Shown one piece after another: positions 24,098 to 33,066 of a stretch of DNA of 64,000 nucleotides; within the stretch, counting starts at the first letter, position 1, and each line of letters opens with the position of its first letter. A model generated the notes under the pieces. The model did no database searches and was not told the DNA's origin. It saw nothing but the letters and a program-made list of their open reading frames with translations. The translations under genes and the position numbers were made by a program. The stretch is from Tenggerimyces flavus (GTDB lineage: Bacteria; Actinomycetota; Actinomycetes; Propionibacteriales; Actinopolymorphaceae). Location of the stretch: NCBI RefSeq assembly GCF_016907715.1, contig NZ_JAFBCM010000001.1, forward strand, positions 7,006,001 through 7,070,000, in the 5' to 3' direction.

Positions 24098-25906
24098 ATG
24101 GCGAACGCGCACTTCACCAGCACCCTCGCGGTCAAGGTCGACGGCCAGCCGCTGCCCGAGGACCTCGCGGTGCTGCTCGTCGGTTCGTACGTCGACGACA
24201 ACCTGCACCTGCCGGACATGTTCTGCCTGCGCTTCCGCGACCCCGACCGGCTCGTGCTGTCGAAGGCGAGCATCAAGATCGGCGGCAAGCTCGAACTGCT
24301 GGTGAACTCCGCGCAGGACGGAACGCCCGCCACGTTGATGAGCGGCGAGGTCACCGCGCTCGAAGCCGAGCTGGACGGGACCGGGACGTACACCACGGTC
24401 CGCGGATACGACCCGTCGCATCGCCTTCACCGCGGCACTCGCAGCGAGACGTACCAGCAGGTGACGTACGCCGACGTGGTCCGCAAGGTCGCCCAACGCG
24501 CCGGACTCACGCCCGGCAAGATCGACGCGACGTCGACTGTCCATCCCCTGCTGTCCCAGGGAAACCAGTCCGACTGGGACTTCCTCCGCGAGATCGCCGA
24601 CATCGTCGGCTACCACCTAGCGGTCGAGAACGGCAAGCTCGAGTTCTCCCAACCCACCAAGGCGTCCACCGCTCCGGGCGGCCCCAGCGAGCAGGTGCCG
24701 ACGGCCATCGACCTCGGCAGCGACCTGCTGCAGCTGCGCGCCGCGATCACCGCCGGCGGTCAGGTGCCGAACGTCGAGGTCCGCGGTTGGGACCCGGGTG
24801 CGCAGCAGGCGGTCGTCGCCAAGGCGCCCAGCCAGACGCAGAGCGCGGTCGTCGGCGTCACGCCGCAGGAGCTCGCGAGCAAGTTCGGCGCGGTCCCGTA
24901 CGTCGTGAGCCATCAGCCGCACCGGACGCAGGCGACCGCGGACGCGGTGGCGAAGGCGATCGCCGACCGGGTCGCGGGGACGTTCGCCGAGTTCGAGGGC
25001 GTGGCACGCGGGAATCCCAAGCTCCGTGCGGGAATCGCGATCTCGATCGGCAACCTCGGCGCACCGTTCGACGGCAAGTACACGCTGAGCCGCGTCCGCC
25101 ACGTGTTCGAACCGGACACCGGGTACACGACGATGATCTCGGTGACCGGCCAGCAGGAACGGTCGCTGCTCGGGCTCACCGCCGGCACCCGGGGTGGCTC
25201 GGCGGTGGGCACGCCCGGCGTCGCGATCGGTGTCGTCACCGACGTGCGCGACCCGGAGAAGCTCGGCCGTGTCAAGGTGAAGTTGCCTTGGCTGCGCGAC
25301 GACTTCGAGACCTCCTGGGCCCGGGTGCTGCAGCTCGGCGCCGGCGCCGGCCGTGGGGCGCTGGTGCTGCCCGAGGTCGGTGACGAGGTGCTGCTCGCGT
25401 TCGAGCAGGGCGACCTCGACGCGCCGTACGTCCTCGGCGGCCTGTTCAGCGCGAAGAACTCTCCGTCCAAGGGCCAGCTCGCCGACGTGGGCAGCAGCGG
25501 GAAGGTCGAACGTCGCGCGCTGGTGAGCCGTACCGGCCACGCCCTGGAACTGCTCGAAGGCCAACAGAAGAAGGGCATCTGGCTGCACACCGGCGACGAC
25601 AAGCTCAAGCTCGTCATGGACGGCACCGAGACGGCCATCACCGTGCAGAGCGACGGCAAGGTGATCGTGGAAGCCAAGCAGGATGTCAGCATCGAGGGAC
25701 AGAAGATCGCGCTGTCCGCCAAGTCCGGCATCACCATGGACGCCGGCGGCGGCAACGTCGAGGTGAAGGGCGTCAACGTCGAGTTGACGGGGTCGGCGGC
25801 CGCGAAGTTGTCCGCGCCGAACGTCAGCATCGACGGTCAGGCGAAGGCCGAGCTCAAGGGCGGAGCGATGGCCGAGATCAAGGCCGCGCTCGTCAAGATC
25901 AACTAG
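24098..25906 (+). CDS. VgrG-type spike/hub protein, Pvc8-like
   Basis: 602-residue fusion of gp27-like hub and gp5-like spike. The hub part (about 1-350) includes VRGYDPSHRLHRGTRSETYQ and LSQGNQSDWDFLREIADIVGYHL, typical of VgrG/phage GPD. The OB-fold (about 370-450) has GVVTDVRDPEKLGRVKVKLPW and VLPEVGDEVLLAFEQGDLDAPYVLG. The C-terminus is a beta-helix-like repeat (ISIEGQKIALSAKSGITMDAGG and similar). No extra effector domain is fused. It forms the trimeric base on which the PAAR tip sits. Confidence 0.95.
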   Translation: MANAHFTSTLAVKVDGQPLPEDLAVLLVGSYVDDNLHLPDMFCLRFRDPDRLVLSKASIKIGGKLELLVNSAQDGTPATLMSGEVTALEAELDGTGTYTTVRGYDPSHRLHRGTRSETYQQVTYADVVRKVAQRAGLTPGKIDATSTVHPLLSQGNQSDWDFLREIADIVGYHLAVENGKLEFSQPTKASTAPGGPSEQVPTAIDLGSDLLQLRAAITAGGQVPNVEVRGWDPGAQQAVVAKAPSQTQSAVVGVTPQELASKFGAVPYVVSHQPHRTQATADAVAKAIADRVAGTFAEFEGVARGNPKLRAGIAISIGNLGAPFDGKYTLSRVRHVFEPDTGYTTMISVTGQQERSLLGLTAGTRGGSAVGTPGVAIGVVTDVRDPEKLGRVKVKLPWLRDDFETSWARVLQLGAGAGRGALVLPEVGDEVLLAFEQGDLDAPYVLGGLFSAKNSPSKGQLADVGSSGKVERRALVSRTGHALELLEGQQKKGIWLHTGDDKLKLVMDGTETAITVQSDGKVIVEAKQDVSIEGQKIALSAKSGITMDAGGGNVEVKGVNVELTGSAAAKLSAPNVSIDGQAKAELKGGAMAEIKAALVKIN

Positions 25907-25922
25907 GGAAGGGAAACGCATC

Positions 25923-26207
25923 ATGCCACCCGCCGCGCGGATGGGCGACCCGACCGGGCATCCCGGCGTCATCGCGGGTCCCGGCGTGCCCACGGTGCTC
26001 ATCGGCGGCAAGCCGGCCGCGACGGTGGGAACGCTGCACACCTGCATGTTCCCGCCTCCGGCCGGCCCGCATCCGCCGACGCCGATCATCCCGCCGGGCT
26101 GCCCGACCGTTCTCATCGGCGGGCAACCGGCGGCGCGGATGGGCGATCTGAGTGCGTGCGGCGCGCCGATCATCCTTGGCGAACCCACTGTGATGATTGG
26201 CGGTTGA
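25923..26207 (+). CDS. PAAR-domain spike tip, Pvc10-like
   Basis: 94 residues, entirely a PAAR domain: PAARMGDPTGHPGVIAGPG, two VLIGG turns (PTVLIGGKPAATVGTLHTC; PTVLIGGQPAARMGDLSAC) and a final PTVMIGG. His and Cys residues in HTC, SAC and PGC positions fit zinc binding at the tip. It sharpens the spike and is the first part to touch a target. No C-terminal toxin extension. GGGAAGG precedes the ATG. Confidence 0.95.
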   Translation: MPPAARMGDPTGHPGVIAGPGVPTVLIGGKPAATVGTLHTCMFPPPAGPHPPTPIIPPGCPTVLIGGQPAARMGDLSACGAPIILGEPTVMIGG

Positions 26208-26211
26208 GCCG

Positions 26212-26646
26212 ATGTCGTCTGAGTTCGTCGGAGCCGGGTGGGCGTTCCCGTTGCGTACGGACGCGACCGGCCGCTTCGCGTTGGTCCGGCACGAACGTGA
26301 GATCGAAGAGAGCATCCGGCTGATCCTCGGCACCGCTCCCGGGGAACGGCCGATGCGGCCCGAGTTCGGGTGTGGGATCCACGAGCACGTGTTCGCACCG
26401 GCCGACGCGACGACCGCGGGGCGGATCGCGGCGGACGTCCGGACCGCGCTGGAGCGCTGGGAGCCACGGATCGACCTGCTCGACGTCGTCGTGCTGTTCG
26501 ACGAGGTGGACAACGGGACGCTCTACATCGACCTGCACTACTCCGTACGAGGCACGAACGACCCACGCAACCTGGTGTTCCCGTTCTACGTGATCCCAGA
26601 AAGCGAATCCGGACAAGCCGCACTGACGACGGGAGGCGACCGATGA
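26212..26646 (+). CDS. gp25-like baseplate wedge protein, Pvc9-like
   Basis: 144 residues from ATG 26212, chosen because it starts just after the PAAR stop. The GPW/gp25 lysozyme-like fold is recognisable: VRHEREIEESIRLILGTAPGERPMRPEFGCGIHEHVF-type core, with the EPR-like motif PRIDLLDVVV. In CIS this small protein joins baseplate to the first sheath ring. Its stop overlaps the next ATG (ATGA). Confidence 0.94.
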   Translation: MSSEFVGAGWAFPLRTDATGRFALVRHEREIEESIRLILGTAPGERPMRPEFGCGIHEHVFAPADATTAGRIAADVRTALERWEPRIDLLDVVVLFDEVDNGTLYIDLHYSVRGTNDPRNLVFPFYVIPESESGQAALTTGGDR

Positions 26647-28592
26647 CCTTGCCGGCTCCCAACCTCGACGACCGACGGTTCCAGGACCTGGTCGACGACG
26701 CGAAGCGACTGATCCAGCAGCGTTGTCCGGAGTGGACCGACCACAACGTGTCCGACCCCGGTGTCACGCTGGTCGAGGCGTTCGCGACGATGGTCGACCA
26801 GCTGCTGTACCGGCTGAACCGCGTGCCTGAGCGGCACTATCTGCGCTTCCTCGATCTGGTCGGCGTGCAGTTGTTTCCGCCGGCCGCGGCGCGGACCGAC
26901 GTGACGTTCTGGCTGTCCGCCGCGCAGCCCGAAGAGGTCACCGTGCACGCGGGGACCGAGGTCGCGACCGTACGCACCGAGCACGACGAGGCCGTGGGGT
27001 TCACGACCACGGACGAGCTGCCGATCGTGCCGTGCGAGCTCGCCGCGGTGTCGACTCGGTTGGCTGAGGAGGCTCCGACCGATCGGTCGATCGAGCTGCG
27101 GGACGGGCTGGGCTTCGAGGTGTTCTCGCACACTCCGGTGCCGGGTGACACGTTCTATATCGGGCTGACGAACGCCGTTCCCTCCTGTGCGGTGCTGTTG
27201 GAGTTCACCTGCCGGGTCGAGGGTGTGGGCGTCAACCCGTTGGATCCGCCCCTGCGTTGGGAGGCGTGGGACGGCAACGACTGGGTGCCGTGTGTGGTCG
27301 ACCGGGACGAGACCGGTGGGTTGAACAAGCCGGGCGAGGTGGTGCTGCACGTTCCGCGCGGGCACGTGCCTTCGGTGATCGCGCAGCAGCGGGCTGGGTG
27401 GATCCGGTGCGTGTTGCTCGCGCCGGAGGAGGGTCAGCCGTTCTACAGCGCTTCGCCGACGGTGTCGGAGCTCGCGGCTTCGACCGTGGGTGGCACGACG
27501 AGTGTGGTGCACGCGGAGCCGATCTTGGCCGAGGAGGTCGGGCGGAGCGACGGCACGCCGGGGCAGCAGTTCCGGCTGCAGCGCGCGCCGGTGGTGCGTT
27601 CCGACGAGCCCGAGGTGCTGGAGGTGGGCAGCGACACCGGCTGGGAGTCGTGGGAGCTGGTGGAGGACTTCACCCAGTCGGGACCGGTGGATCGGCACTT
27701 CGTGCTGGACCGGCAGTCTGGCGTTCTGCGGTTGGGTCCTGCTGTTCGCGAGCCTGACGGGACGTACCGGCAGCATGGCCTTGCTCCCGCGAAGGGTGCG
27801 GTGCTGCGGATCCGCCGTTATCGCACCGGCGGTGGCTCGGCCGGCAACGTCGGGGCGCAGGCACTGCGGGTGCTGAAGACGTCGATCCCGTTCGTGTCCC
27901 GGGTCGAGAACCGCTCGCCTGCGCTGGGCGGGGTCGATGGCGAGGGCGTGTCGGACGCGATGGTGCGCGGGCCTCTGGAGTTGCGGACCCGGCAGCGGGC
28001 GGTGACACCGGAGGACTACGAGCTGCTGGCTCGGGACGCGGCGCCGGATCTCGCGCGGGTGCACTGCGTACCGGCCTCGTCCGAGGACCCCGATCCAAAT
28101 GTGGTGCGGCTGTTGGTCGTCCCCGGGGTGCCCGGGGATCCGTCGAGCCAGCTGGACTTCCTGGCTTTGCGTCCCGCCGACGAGGTGCTGTCCCGGGTCG
28201 CTACGCACCTCGAGCCTCGGCGGACGTTGGGCGCGCGGCTGCTCGTGGAGCCGCCTTTCTATCGCGGCGTCACCGTGGTGGCGAAGCTTCAGGCAAGGTA
28301 CGACGCGGCGCCGCGGCGGCTGCGGGTCGCGGCAGTGACGGCGTTGTACGAGTTCCTGCATCCGTTGGTGGGTGGGCCTGCGGGGACGGGCTGGCCGTTG
28401 GGTCGGGCGGTGCAGACGGGTGACATCCACGCGTGCCTGCAGCGGGTGGAGGGCGTGGACTCGGTGGACGACGTTCGGTTGTACGCGGCCGACCCGGTGC
28501 AGGGGACGCGGGCGGAGACGCCGTTGCAGCGGATCGAGCTGGGGCGGACCGAGCTGGCGTTCTCGTTCGAACATCAGGTGCTGGTCCAGTGA
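26643..28592 (+). CDS. baseplate assembly protein, Pvc11/gpJ-like
   Basis: 649 residues from ATG 26643 (overlap with gp25 stop). The N-terminus has NLDDRRFQDLVDDAKRLI, then WTDHNVSDPGVTLVEAFATMVDQLLYRLNRVPERHYLRFLDLVG-type sequence, the signature of CIS baseplate proteins. The C-terminal half has the gpJ-like ELRTRQRAVTPEDYELLARD and YEFLHPLVGG. It builds the wedge of the baseplate with the next gene's product. The length is normal. Confidence 0.94.
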   Translation: MTLPAPNLDDRRFQDLVDDAKRLIQQRCPEWTDHNVSDPGVTLVEAFATMVDQLLYRLNRVPERHYLRFLDLVGVQLFPPAAARTDVTFWLSAAQPEEVTVHAGTEVATVRTEHDEAVGFTTTDELPIVPCELAAVSTRLAEEAPTDRSIELRDGLGFEVFSHTPVPGDTFYIGLTNAVPSCAVLLEFTCRVEGVGVNPLDPPLRWEAWDGNDWVPCVVDRDETGGLNKPGEVVLHVPRGHVPSVIAQQRAGWIRCVLLAPEEGQPFYSASPTVSELAASTVGGTTSVVHAEPILAEEVGRSDGTPGQQFRLQRAPVVRSDEPEVLEVGSDTGWESWELVEDFTQSGPVDRHFVLDRQSGVLRLGPAVREPDGTYRQHGLAPAKGAVLRIRRYRTGGGSAGNVGAQALRVLKTSIPFVSRVENRSPALGGVDGEGVSDAMVRGPLELRTRQRAVTPEDYELLARDAAPDLARVHCVPASSEDPDPNVVRLLVVPGVPGDPSSQLDFLALRPADEVLSRVATHLEPRRTLGARLLVEPPFYRGVTVVAKLQARYDAAPRRLRVAAVTALYEFLHPLVGGPAGTGWPLGRAVQTGDIHACLQRVEGVDSVDDVRLYAADPVQGTRAETPLQRIELGRTELAFSFEHQVLVQ

Positions 28593-28603
28593 GGGGGACG
28601 ACG

Positions 28604-29143
28604 ATGCGTGGGCTGGTCTCGGACCTGGTGAATCCTCAGCCGCTGTTGGGCATTCTGCCGTCGCTGTATCACGAGGACGACGTGACGGTGCGGTTCATGT
28701 CGGCGTTCGACGACAGCTTGGCGCCGGTGTTCTCGACGTTGGACAACTTCTCGACGTACCTCGATCCCTCGTTGGCGCCGGACGACTTCGTGCGGCTGTT
28801 GGCGCACTGGGTGGCCTCGTTCGACGACGTGCGGCTGCCGGAGTCGCGGCGGCGGTTGCTGGTCTCGCGGGCGGTGGAGTTGCACGCGCTGCGCGGGACG
28901 CGGGCCGGGTTGGAGGAAACGATCCTGGTCGCCTGCGGGGTGTCCGCGACGGTGTCGGAGTCGGGCGGGACGTCCTGGTCGTCCGAGGCGGGTGGCTCGC
29001 CGCCCGGCTCAGCTCGCGCCGAGATCGTGGTGCGGGTGGCAGGAACGGCGGACGTGGGACTGGTGACGCGCGTGGTGGAGGCGCTCCGGCCGGCGCACGT
29101 GCCGGCGCGGGTCGAGGTGGTCGAGGAAGGCGGCGGATCGTGA
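28604..29143 (+). CDS. baseplate protein, gpI/Pvc12-like
   Basis: 179 residues. I chose ATG 28604 because GAGGGGG lies 6 nt upstream. GTG 28589 would overlap the previous stop and add five residues. The protein begins with LVNPQPLLGILPSLYHEDDVTVRFMSAFDDSLAPVFSTLDNF-type sequence, the P2 gpI-like tail fold used as the second wedge component. It is shorter than Pvc12 of gammaproteobacteria, as usual in actinobacterial systems. Its stop overlaps the next GTG (GTGA). Confidence 0.9.
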   Translation: MRGLVSDLVNPQPLLGILPSLYHEDDVTVRFMSAFDDSLAPVFSTLDNFSTYLDPSLAPDDFVRLLAHWVASFDDVRLPESRRRLLVSRAVELHALRGTRAGLEETILVACGVSATVSESGGTSWSSEAGGSPPGSARAEIVVRVAGTADVGLVTRVVEALRPAHVPARVEVVEEGGGS

Positions 29144-30138
29144 TCATCTGCAAGAGTTGCGGGGAGCACAACGAGGACGGCACGGCGTTCTGCGTGCGGT
29201 GTGGGGTCTTCCTGGAGTGGGAGGGCGAACGGGTCCCTGACCCTTCGGCCCCTGCTGAGGCTCCGGAGGAGGAGCAGCCGGTCCCGGTGGCGGCGGGGGC
29301 TGCGGTGGCTCCCGATGTGGCCGCCCGCCAGCCGGAGCAGACGAAGAAGAAGCGCCTGGCACCGCGCAAGCCGCCGTCGAACGTACCGACCGGCTCGTTG
29401 ATCTGCGGCTCCTGCGCGATGCCGAACGAGTCGTCCCGCCGCTTCTGCGCGCGCTGCGGCAACTCGCTGGCCGAGGCCCGCGTGGTCCGCAAGACCGCCT
29501 GGTGGCGGCGGCTGTTCGGGCGAGAGCGCATCTACGAACCGGGGACGCGCAAGCGCGTAGGAACAGCCCGCCGCCGCACCCGCACGTTCGTCCGCCTCGG
29601 CGTCGTCCTCGCGTTGCTAGGCGGCGCGGGCATCCTGGCCGGACCGCAACGGGGCCTGGTCGTGCGGGGCTACCACTCAGTGGTCGACCTCTTCGCCAAA
29701 CCCGAACCAGCCCGCCCGGTAGCGACCGGAACAACAGGCGCGGTGAAATCCCACCCCGCCGCGCTGGCCTTCGACGGAGCGCAGAACACGTACTGGGCCT
29801 TCCCGGCCAACAAGCCCAAGATCTCCCCGGTGCTTCGAGCCACCTTCCCCGGGCCCGTCCGCCTGGTGGGCTTCGCCCTCTTCCCAGGAGTATCGATCGA
29901 GACCTCGAAATTCCTCGCCGCCACCCGCCCCGAGCAGATCGAGCTCGCCGCGACGAAGTCCGACGGCCAAGTGGTGGTGAAGCGCTTCCCGGTCGAGGAC
30001 AAGCCAGGAGAGCAGAAGTTCGAGTTCAAAGAATCAGACATCACCAAAGTCCAGCTAGCCGTCATCTCCAGCCGCGGCGAACACAAAACCCTGGCCACCG
30101 CCATCACTGAGCTGGAGTTCTTCAAAGCCCGCAGCTAG
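29140..30138 (+). CDS. zinc-ribbon single-TM protein, CisA-like
   Basis: 332 residues from GTG 29140. Two zinc ribbons are visible, with Cys at 4/7/18/21 and 89/92/103/106. They are separated by an acidic Pro-rich linker. A basic stretch (RKRVGTARRRTRT) precedes one TM helix at about 150-170, and a C-terminal beta domain (about 200-332) has a discoidin/glycan-binding look (HPAALAFDGAQNTYWAFP). The ribbons should be cytoplasmic and the beta domain external. This layout, and its place as last gene of the CIS operon, match what I recall of Streptomyces CisA, which links the cytoplasmic CIS to the membrane. Homology not tested. Confidence 0.8.
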   Translation: MIICKSCGEHNEDGTAFCVRCGVFLEWEGERVPDPSAPAEAPEEEQPVPVAAGAAVAPDVAARQPEQTKKKRLAPRKPPSNVPTGSLICGSCAMPNESSRRFCARCGNSLAEARVVRKTAWWRRLFGRERIYEPGTRKRVGTARRRTRTFVRLGVVLALLGGAGILAGPQRGLVVRGYHSVVDLFAKPEPARPVATGTTGAVKSHPAALAFDGAQNTYWAFPANKPKISPVLRATFPGPVRLVGFALFPGVSIETSKFLAATRPEQIELAATKSDGQVVVKRFPVEDKPGEQKFEFKESDITKVQLAVISSRGEHKTLATAITELEFFKARS

Positions 30139-32942
30139 GCGGTGGCGGCGGGGTTGGGGGTGGGGATGATGCCGAGGTCGTCCAGCACTTCGGCGTAGCG
30201 GCGGCGGGCTTGGGTTGCTGCGGCGGCGTCTCCGGTCAGCTCGTAGGCGGACTGCAACGTACGCCAGGCTTGGTCGCGGAACGGGTCGATCTGCACCGCG
30301 CGTTCGCCAGCCTCCGCTGCTGCCACGCCGTCGCCGGCGCGCAGTTCGAGGTCGGCCAAGGCGGTGGCGACTCGGGCGGCGTCGGAGCGCAGTTGCTCCC
30401 GCTCCGCCACGACCCAGTCCGCGGGCCCGTCCTCGGGCAGCAGGTCGCCCGAGTACGCGGCCAGGGCCGCACGCAGCTCCGGGCGTACGCGGGCCGCCGA
30501 GCTGCCGCGCAGGGAATGCCAACGGGCTAAGGCGGAACGGAAGGTCACCACGTCCGCGTCGCTTCCCTCCGGCAACGTGAACACGTACGACATCCCGACC
30601 CGCCGCAACAACTGCGACCGACCGCGCGGCGCGTACGGCTCCAACGTCCGACGCAGCGCCGAGATCGCCACCTGCAAGTTCCGCTTGCCCGCCTCCGCCG
30701 ACATGCCCGGCCACAACGCCTCGACCAGACGCTCCTCGTGCACGGGCTGATCGGCCTGGCACGCCAGCATCCGCAACGTCGCCAAGGCCCGCGGCCGTAC
30801 GCCCTGCCAGTCCACGTCGTGACCATCCACGCGCAGCTCGAAACCACCGAAGCAGCGCAGCGAAACGGCCGGCACCCCGCCGCCGCGGACGACGTGCAGC
30901 GAGGGCGCCACCGGCTCCGGCGCAGGAGGCGACGAGTCCGTCATGGCCAACGCGTACAAGGCCAGGTTCCGCGCCGCCGGCACCCCCACCGAACGCGAAG
31001 CCCCATCCGCCCGCCGCGCCTCCAGCTCAGCCGAAGGCATCCCAGCCCGCGCCAGAGCCAGAGCGTGGAACCCCCGTGCCCAAGCCTCCAACGTCCCTGC
31101 GTCCAACCGATGCGCCCGCTCCGCCGTCTCCGCGAAGACAGCCACCGGAGCCCCCGACTCCAACATCCCGGCGAAGCCCACGACCAACCCGGCGATCAAC
31201 GCGCCCCAGTCGTCCCCGTCCCGCACGCACTCGCGGTAAGCCTGCTCAGCCTCCGCACGAGCCGCACCACCACGCATCCCACCCACCGCACGAGCGATCC
31301 GCGCCAGCCAGGGATGGTCGTACGCATCCGCCTCACCCGCCAAACCAGCAAGGGCATTCGGCGGCACAGTCCCCTGCCACGTCCCGATCGCGAACACGAT
31401 CAACCGAGCACCGAACGACTGGAAACTGTGCGCGGGCGCGTCGACCTGACCCGCCAGCTCCACCGCCGTCGTCGTCTCCCCCCGCAGCAAAGCCCCGACC
31501 GCCCGAGCGAACACAGGAGCATCCGCCAACGCGGACATGTCCCCCCGCACCGCATACCGAAGCTGCACCGGCCACGGCACGGAGTCGGGTTTCGTCAACG
31601 GTGGAAGGAAAGCGCCCGGCACCCAAGCCTCGGCACTCCGCCGTCCCCGCGTGCTCTCGGCGGCGACCACCGGCGAAGGCGCGTGCCGCTCCACCGAACG
31701 GAACGTCTCGACAGCCGCAGCCAGATCCCCCGCCGCCAGCTGCCGGTTCGCCCGCGCGAGCCCAAGCCATGGATCGTCCTCGATCGCCAACACCTCGTCC
31801 GGCAGCGTCCCCGCCGAAGCGAGCCGCGGCCCGAGCTCCTGCAGCAGAGCCCGAACAGCCCCGAGCTCCTCAGCCCGCAAGTACGCCCGGAGAGCTTCCA
31901 CGGTTCGCCCCGCCGACACGAGCAACGAGGCTGCCCGCAGATACCAGGAACGCGTCGCCTCCTTGCCCAACCGCTCGGCCAGCATCGACTCCAGCTGCAC
32001 CTGCAGGACGGCGTGATACCGGTACGTCCCCGCCACCTCGTCCACCCGAGTCGTGAAGAGCTGCTGCGACGCGAGCCCATCCAGGACAGCAGCCGAGTCC
32101 GTACGTTCCAGCAACGCGTCACACGTCGGCCCGTCCACCACGCCGAGCGCGCTCGACCACACCAGGAAGTCCGCGGTCGTCGCCGGCAGGTGATGCAGAA
32201 CGGTGGCCGCCAAGTACGACTGCAAGAGCCGCCCGCGCCCCCACAGCCCGGCAACAGCGCGACGCCGCTCGGCGAGCGGCTTGCCCGAGGTCGCGAGATG
32301 GAACATCTGCAACCCCGCGGCCCACCCCTCGGTGTGCCGGGTCAGGGCCGCGACGTCCTCCGGCGGCAACGGCTCTCCGTAGAAGCGGCCGAACAGCTCG
32401 CCGACCTCCCACGAACGGAATCGCAAAGCGTCCGCCGACAGCGAAGCGGTGCCCACCCCCAGCTGCAGCTGCGCCAACGCAGGACCAGGATCGCGCCGAC
32501 CCGCGAGGACGAACGTCGTCGAAGGCGGTGCCAGCGCGATGACCCGCGCGAGCGCGGCCTCGGCGGGAGTGCCAGCGATCGTGTGCACGTCGTCGACGAC
32601 GAGAGCGAGCCCCTCGGTCGCACCGTCCTCGAGCAGACCGACCAGCGAGGTGTCGTTCAAAGGAGAGTCGAGTGCCACCTGGATGGCCGCCCGGAGATGG
32701 AGCTCGAGAGCCTCGGCCGTACCGTCGCGTTCGTCGGCCTGATACCAGGCGACCCGGCGCTTGGCCGCGTAGTGCGCGAGCGTGGTGGTCTTGCCCGAGC
32801 CAGGCGGCGCGGTGACGAGCACGACCCGGCTGCCGGCCCGGTCGAGCACCTCGTGCAGCCGAGGCCGGTCCAGGCCGTCGGCAGCCGGAGCGGTCAGCTT
32901 GGCACGCGGGATCGGCGGTCCCCCGGCAGGCCGCGCACTCAT
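30135..32942 (-). CDS. MalT-like ATPase / BTAD transcriptional regulator
   Basis: 935 residues from ATG 32942 (GGGGAG 5 nt upstream; GTG 32948 is the alternative). The N-terminal P-loop ATPase has Walker A TAPPGSGKTTT and Walker B LALVVDDVH. A MalT-type winged helix and helical repeats fill the middle. The C-terminal about 240 residues are an OmpR-like DNA-binding domain (FELRVDGHDVDWQGVRPRALA; AISALRRTLEP) plus a BTAD domain (AYSGDLLPEDGPADWV). Its stop overlaps that of the CisA-like gene tail to tail. A large regulator of this type flanks Streptomyces CIS loci (recall), so control of the CIS is likely but inferred. Confidence 0.88.
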   Translation of the reverse strand: MSARPAGGPPIPRAKLTAPAADGLDRPRLHEVLDRAGSRVVLVTAPPGSGKTTTLAHYAAKRRVAWYQADERDGTAEALELHLRAAIQVALDSPLNDTSLVGLLEDGATEGLALVVDDVHTIAGTPAEAALARVIALAPPSTTFVLAGRRDPGPALAQLQLGVGTASLSADALRFRSWEVGELFGRFYGEPLPPEDVAALTRHTEGWAAGLQMFHLATSGKPLAERRRAVAGLWGRGRLLQSYLAATVLHHLPATTADFLVWSSALGVVDGPTCDALLERTDSAAVLDGLASQQLFTTRVDEVAGTYRYHAVLQVQLESMLAERLGKEATRSWYLRAASLLVSAGRTVEALRAYLRAEELGAVRALLQELGPRLASAGTLPDEVLAIEDDPWLGLARANRQLAAGDLAAAVETFRSVERHAPSPVVAAESTRGRRSAEAWVPGAFLPPLTKPDSVPWPVQLRYAVRGDMSALADAPVFARAVGALLRGETTTAVELAGQVDAPAHSFQSFGARLIVFAIGTWQGTVPPNALAGLAGEADAYDHPWLARIARAVGGMRGGAARAEAEQAYRECVRDGDDWGALIAGLVVGFAGMLESGAPVAVFAETAERAHRLDAGTLEAWARGFHALALARAGMPSAELEARRADGASRSVGVPAARNLALYALAMTDSSPPAPEPVAPSLHVVRGGGVPAVSLRCFGGFELRVDGHDVDWQGVRPRALATLRMLACQADQPVHEERLVEALWPGMSAEAGKRNLQVAISALRRTLEPYAPRGRSQLLRRVGMSYVFTLPEGSDADVVTFRSALARWHSLRGSSAARVRPELRAALAAYSGDLLPEDGPADWVVAEREQLRSDAARVATALADLELRAGDGVAAAEAGERAVQIDPFRDQAWRTLQSAYELTGDAAAATQARRRYAEVLDDLGIIPTPNPAATA

Positions 32943-33066
32943 CGTCACTCCCCAAAGCCGTGAAAATCGTGCATCTCAGGTTCGCAGACCGGGTACGGAG
33001 GGTGAATCCGGAAAACCCCTCGAATTTGGCGTGCTACCCACCCCACTGGTGACCTATCGTTCCCGC

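Noticed and set aside
28589-28603. GTG at 28589 as start of the gpI-like gene
   Set aside because: It would couple to the preceding stop, but ATG 28604 has a strong GAGGGGG site at good spacing; the choice affects only five residues.
13431-30138. Reading the contractile cluster as a prophage
   Set aside because: No capsid, portal, terminase, integrase or lysis genes; the presence of Pvc16-like, AAA+ and DUF6760 genes is specific to injection systems.
30738-32963. Long plus-strand frame opposite the MalT/BTAD regulator
   Set aside because: Arg/Pro/His-rich shadow translation without domains; the minus-strand protein has clear Walker and BTAD motifs.
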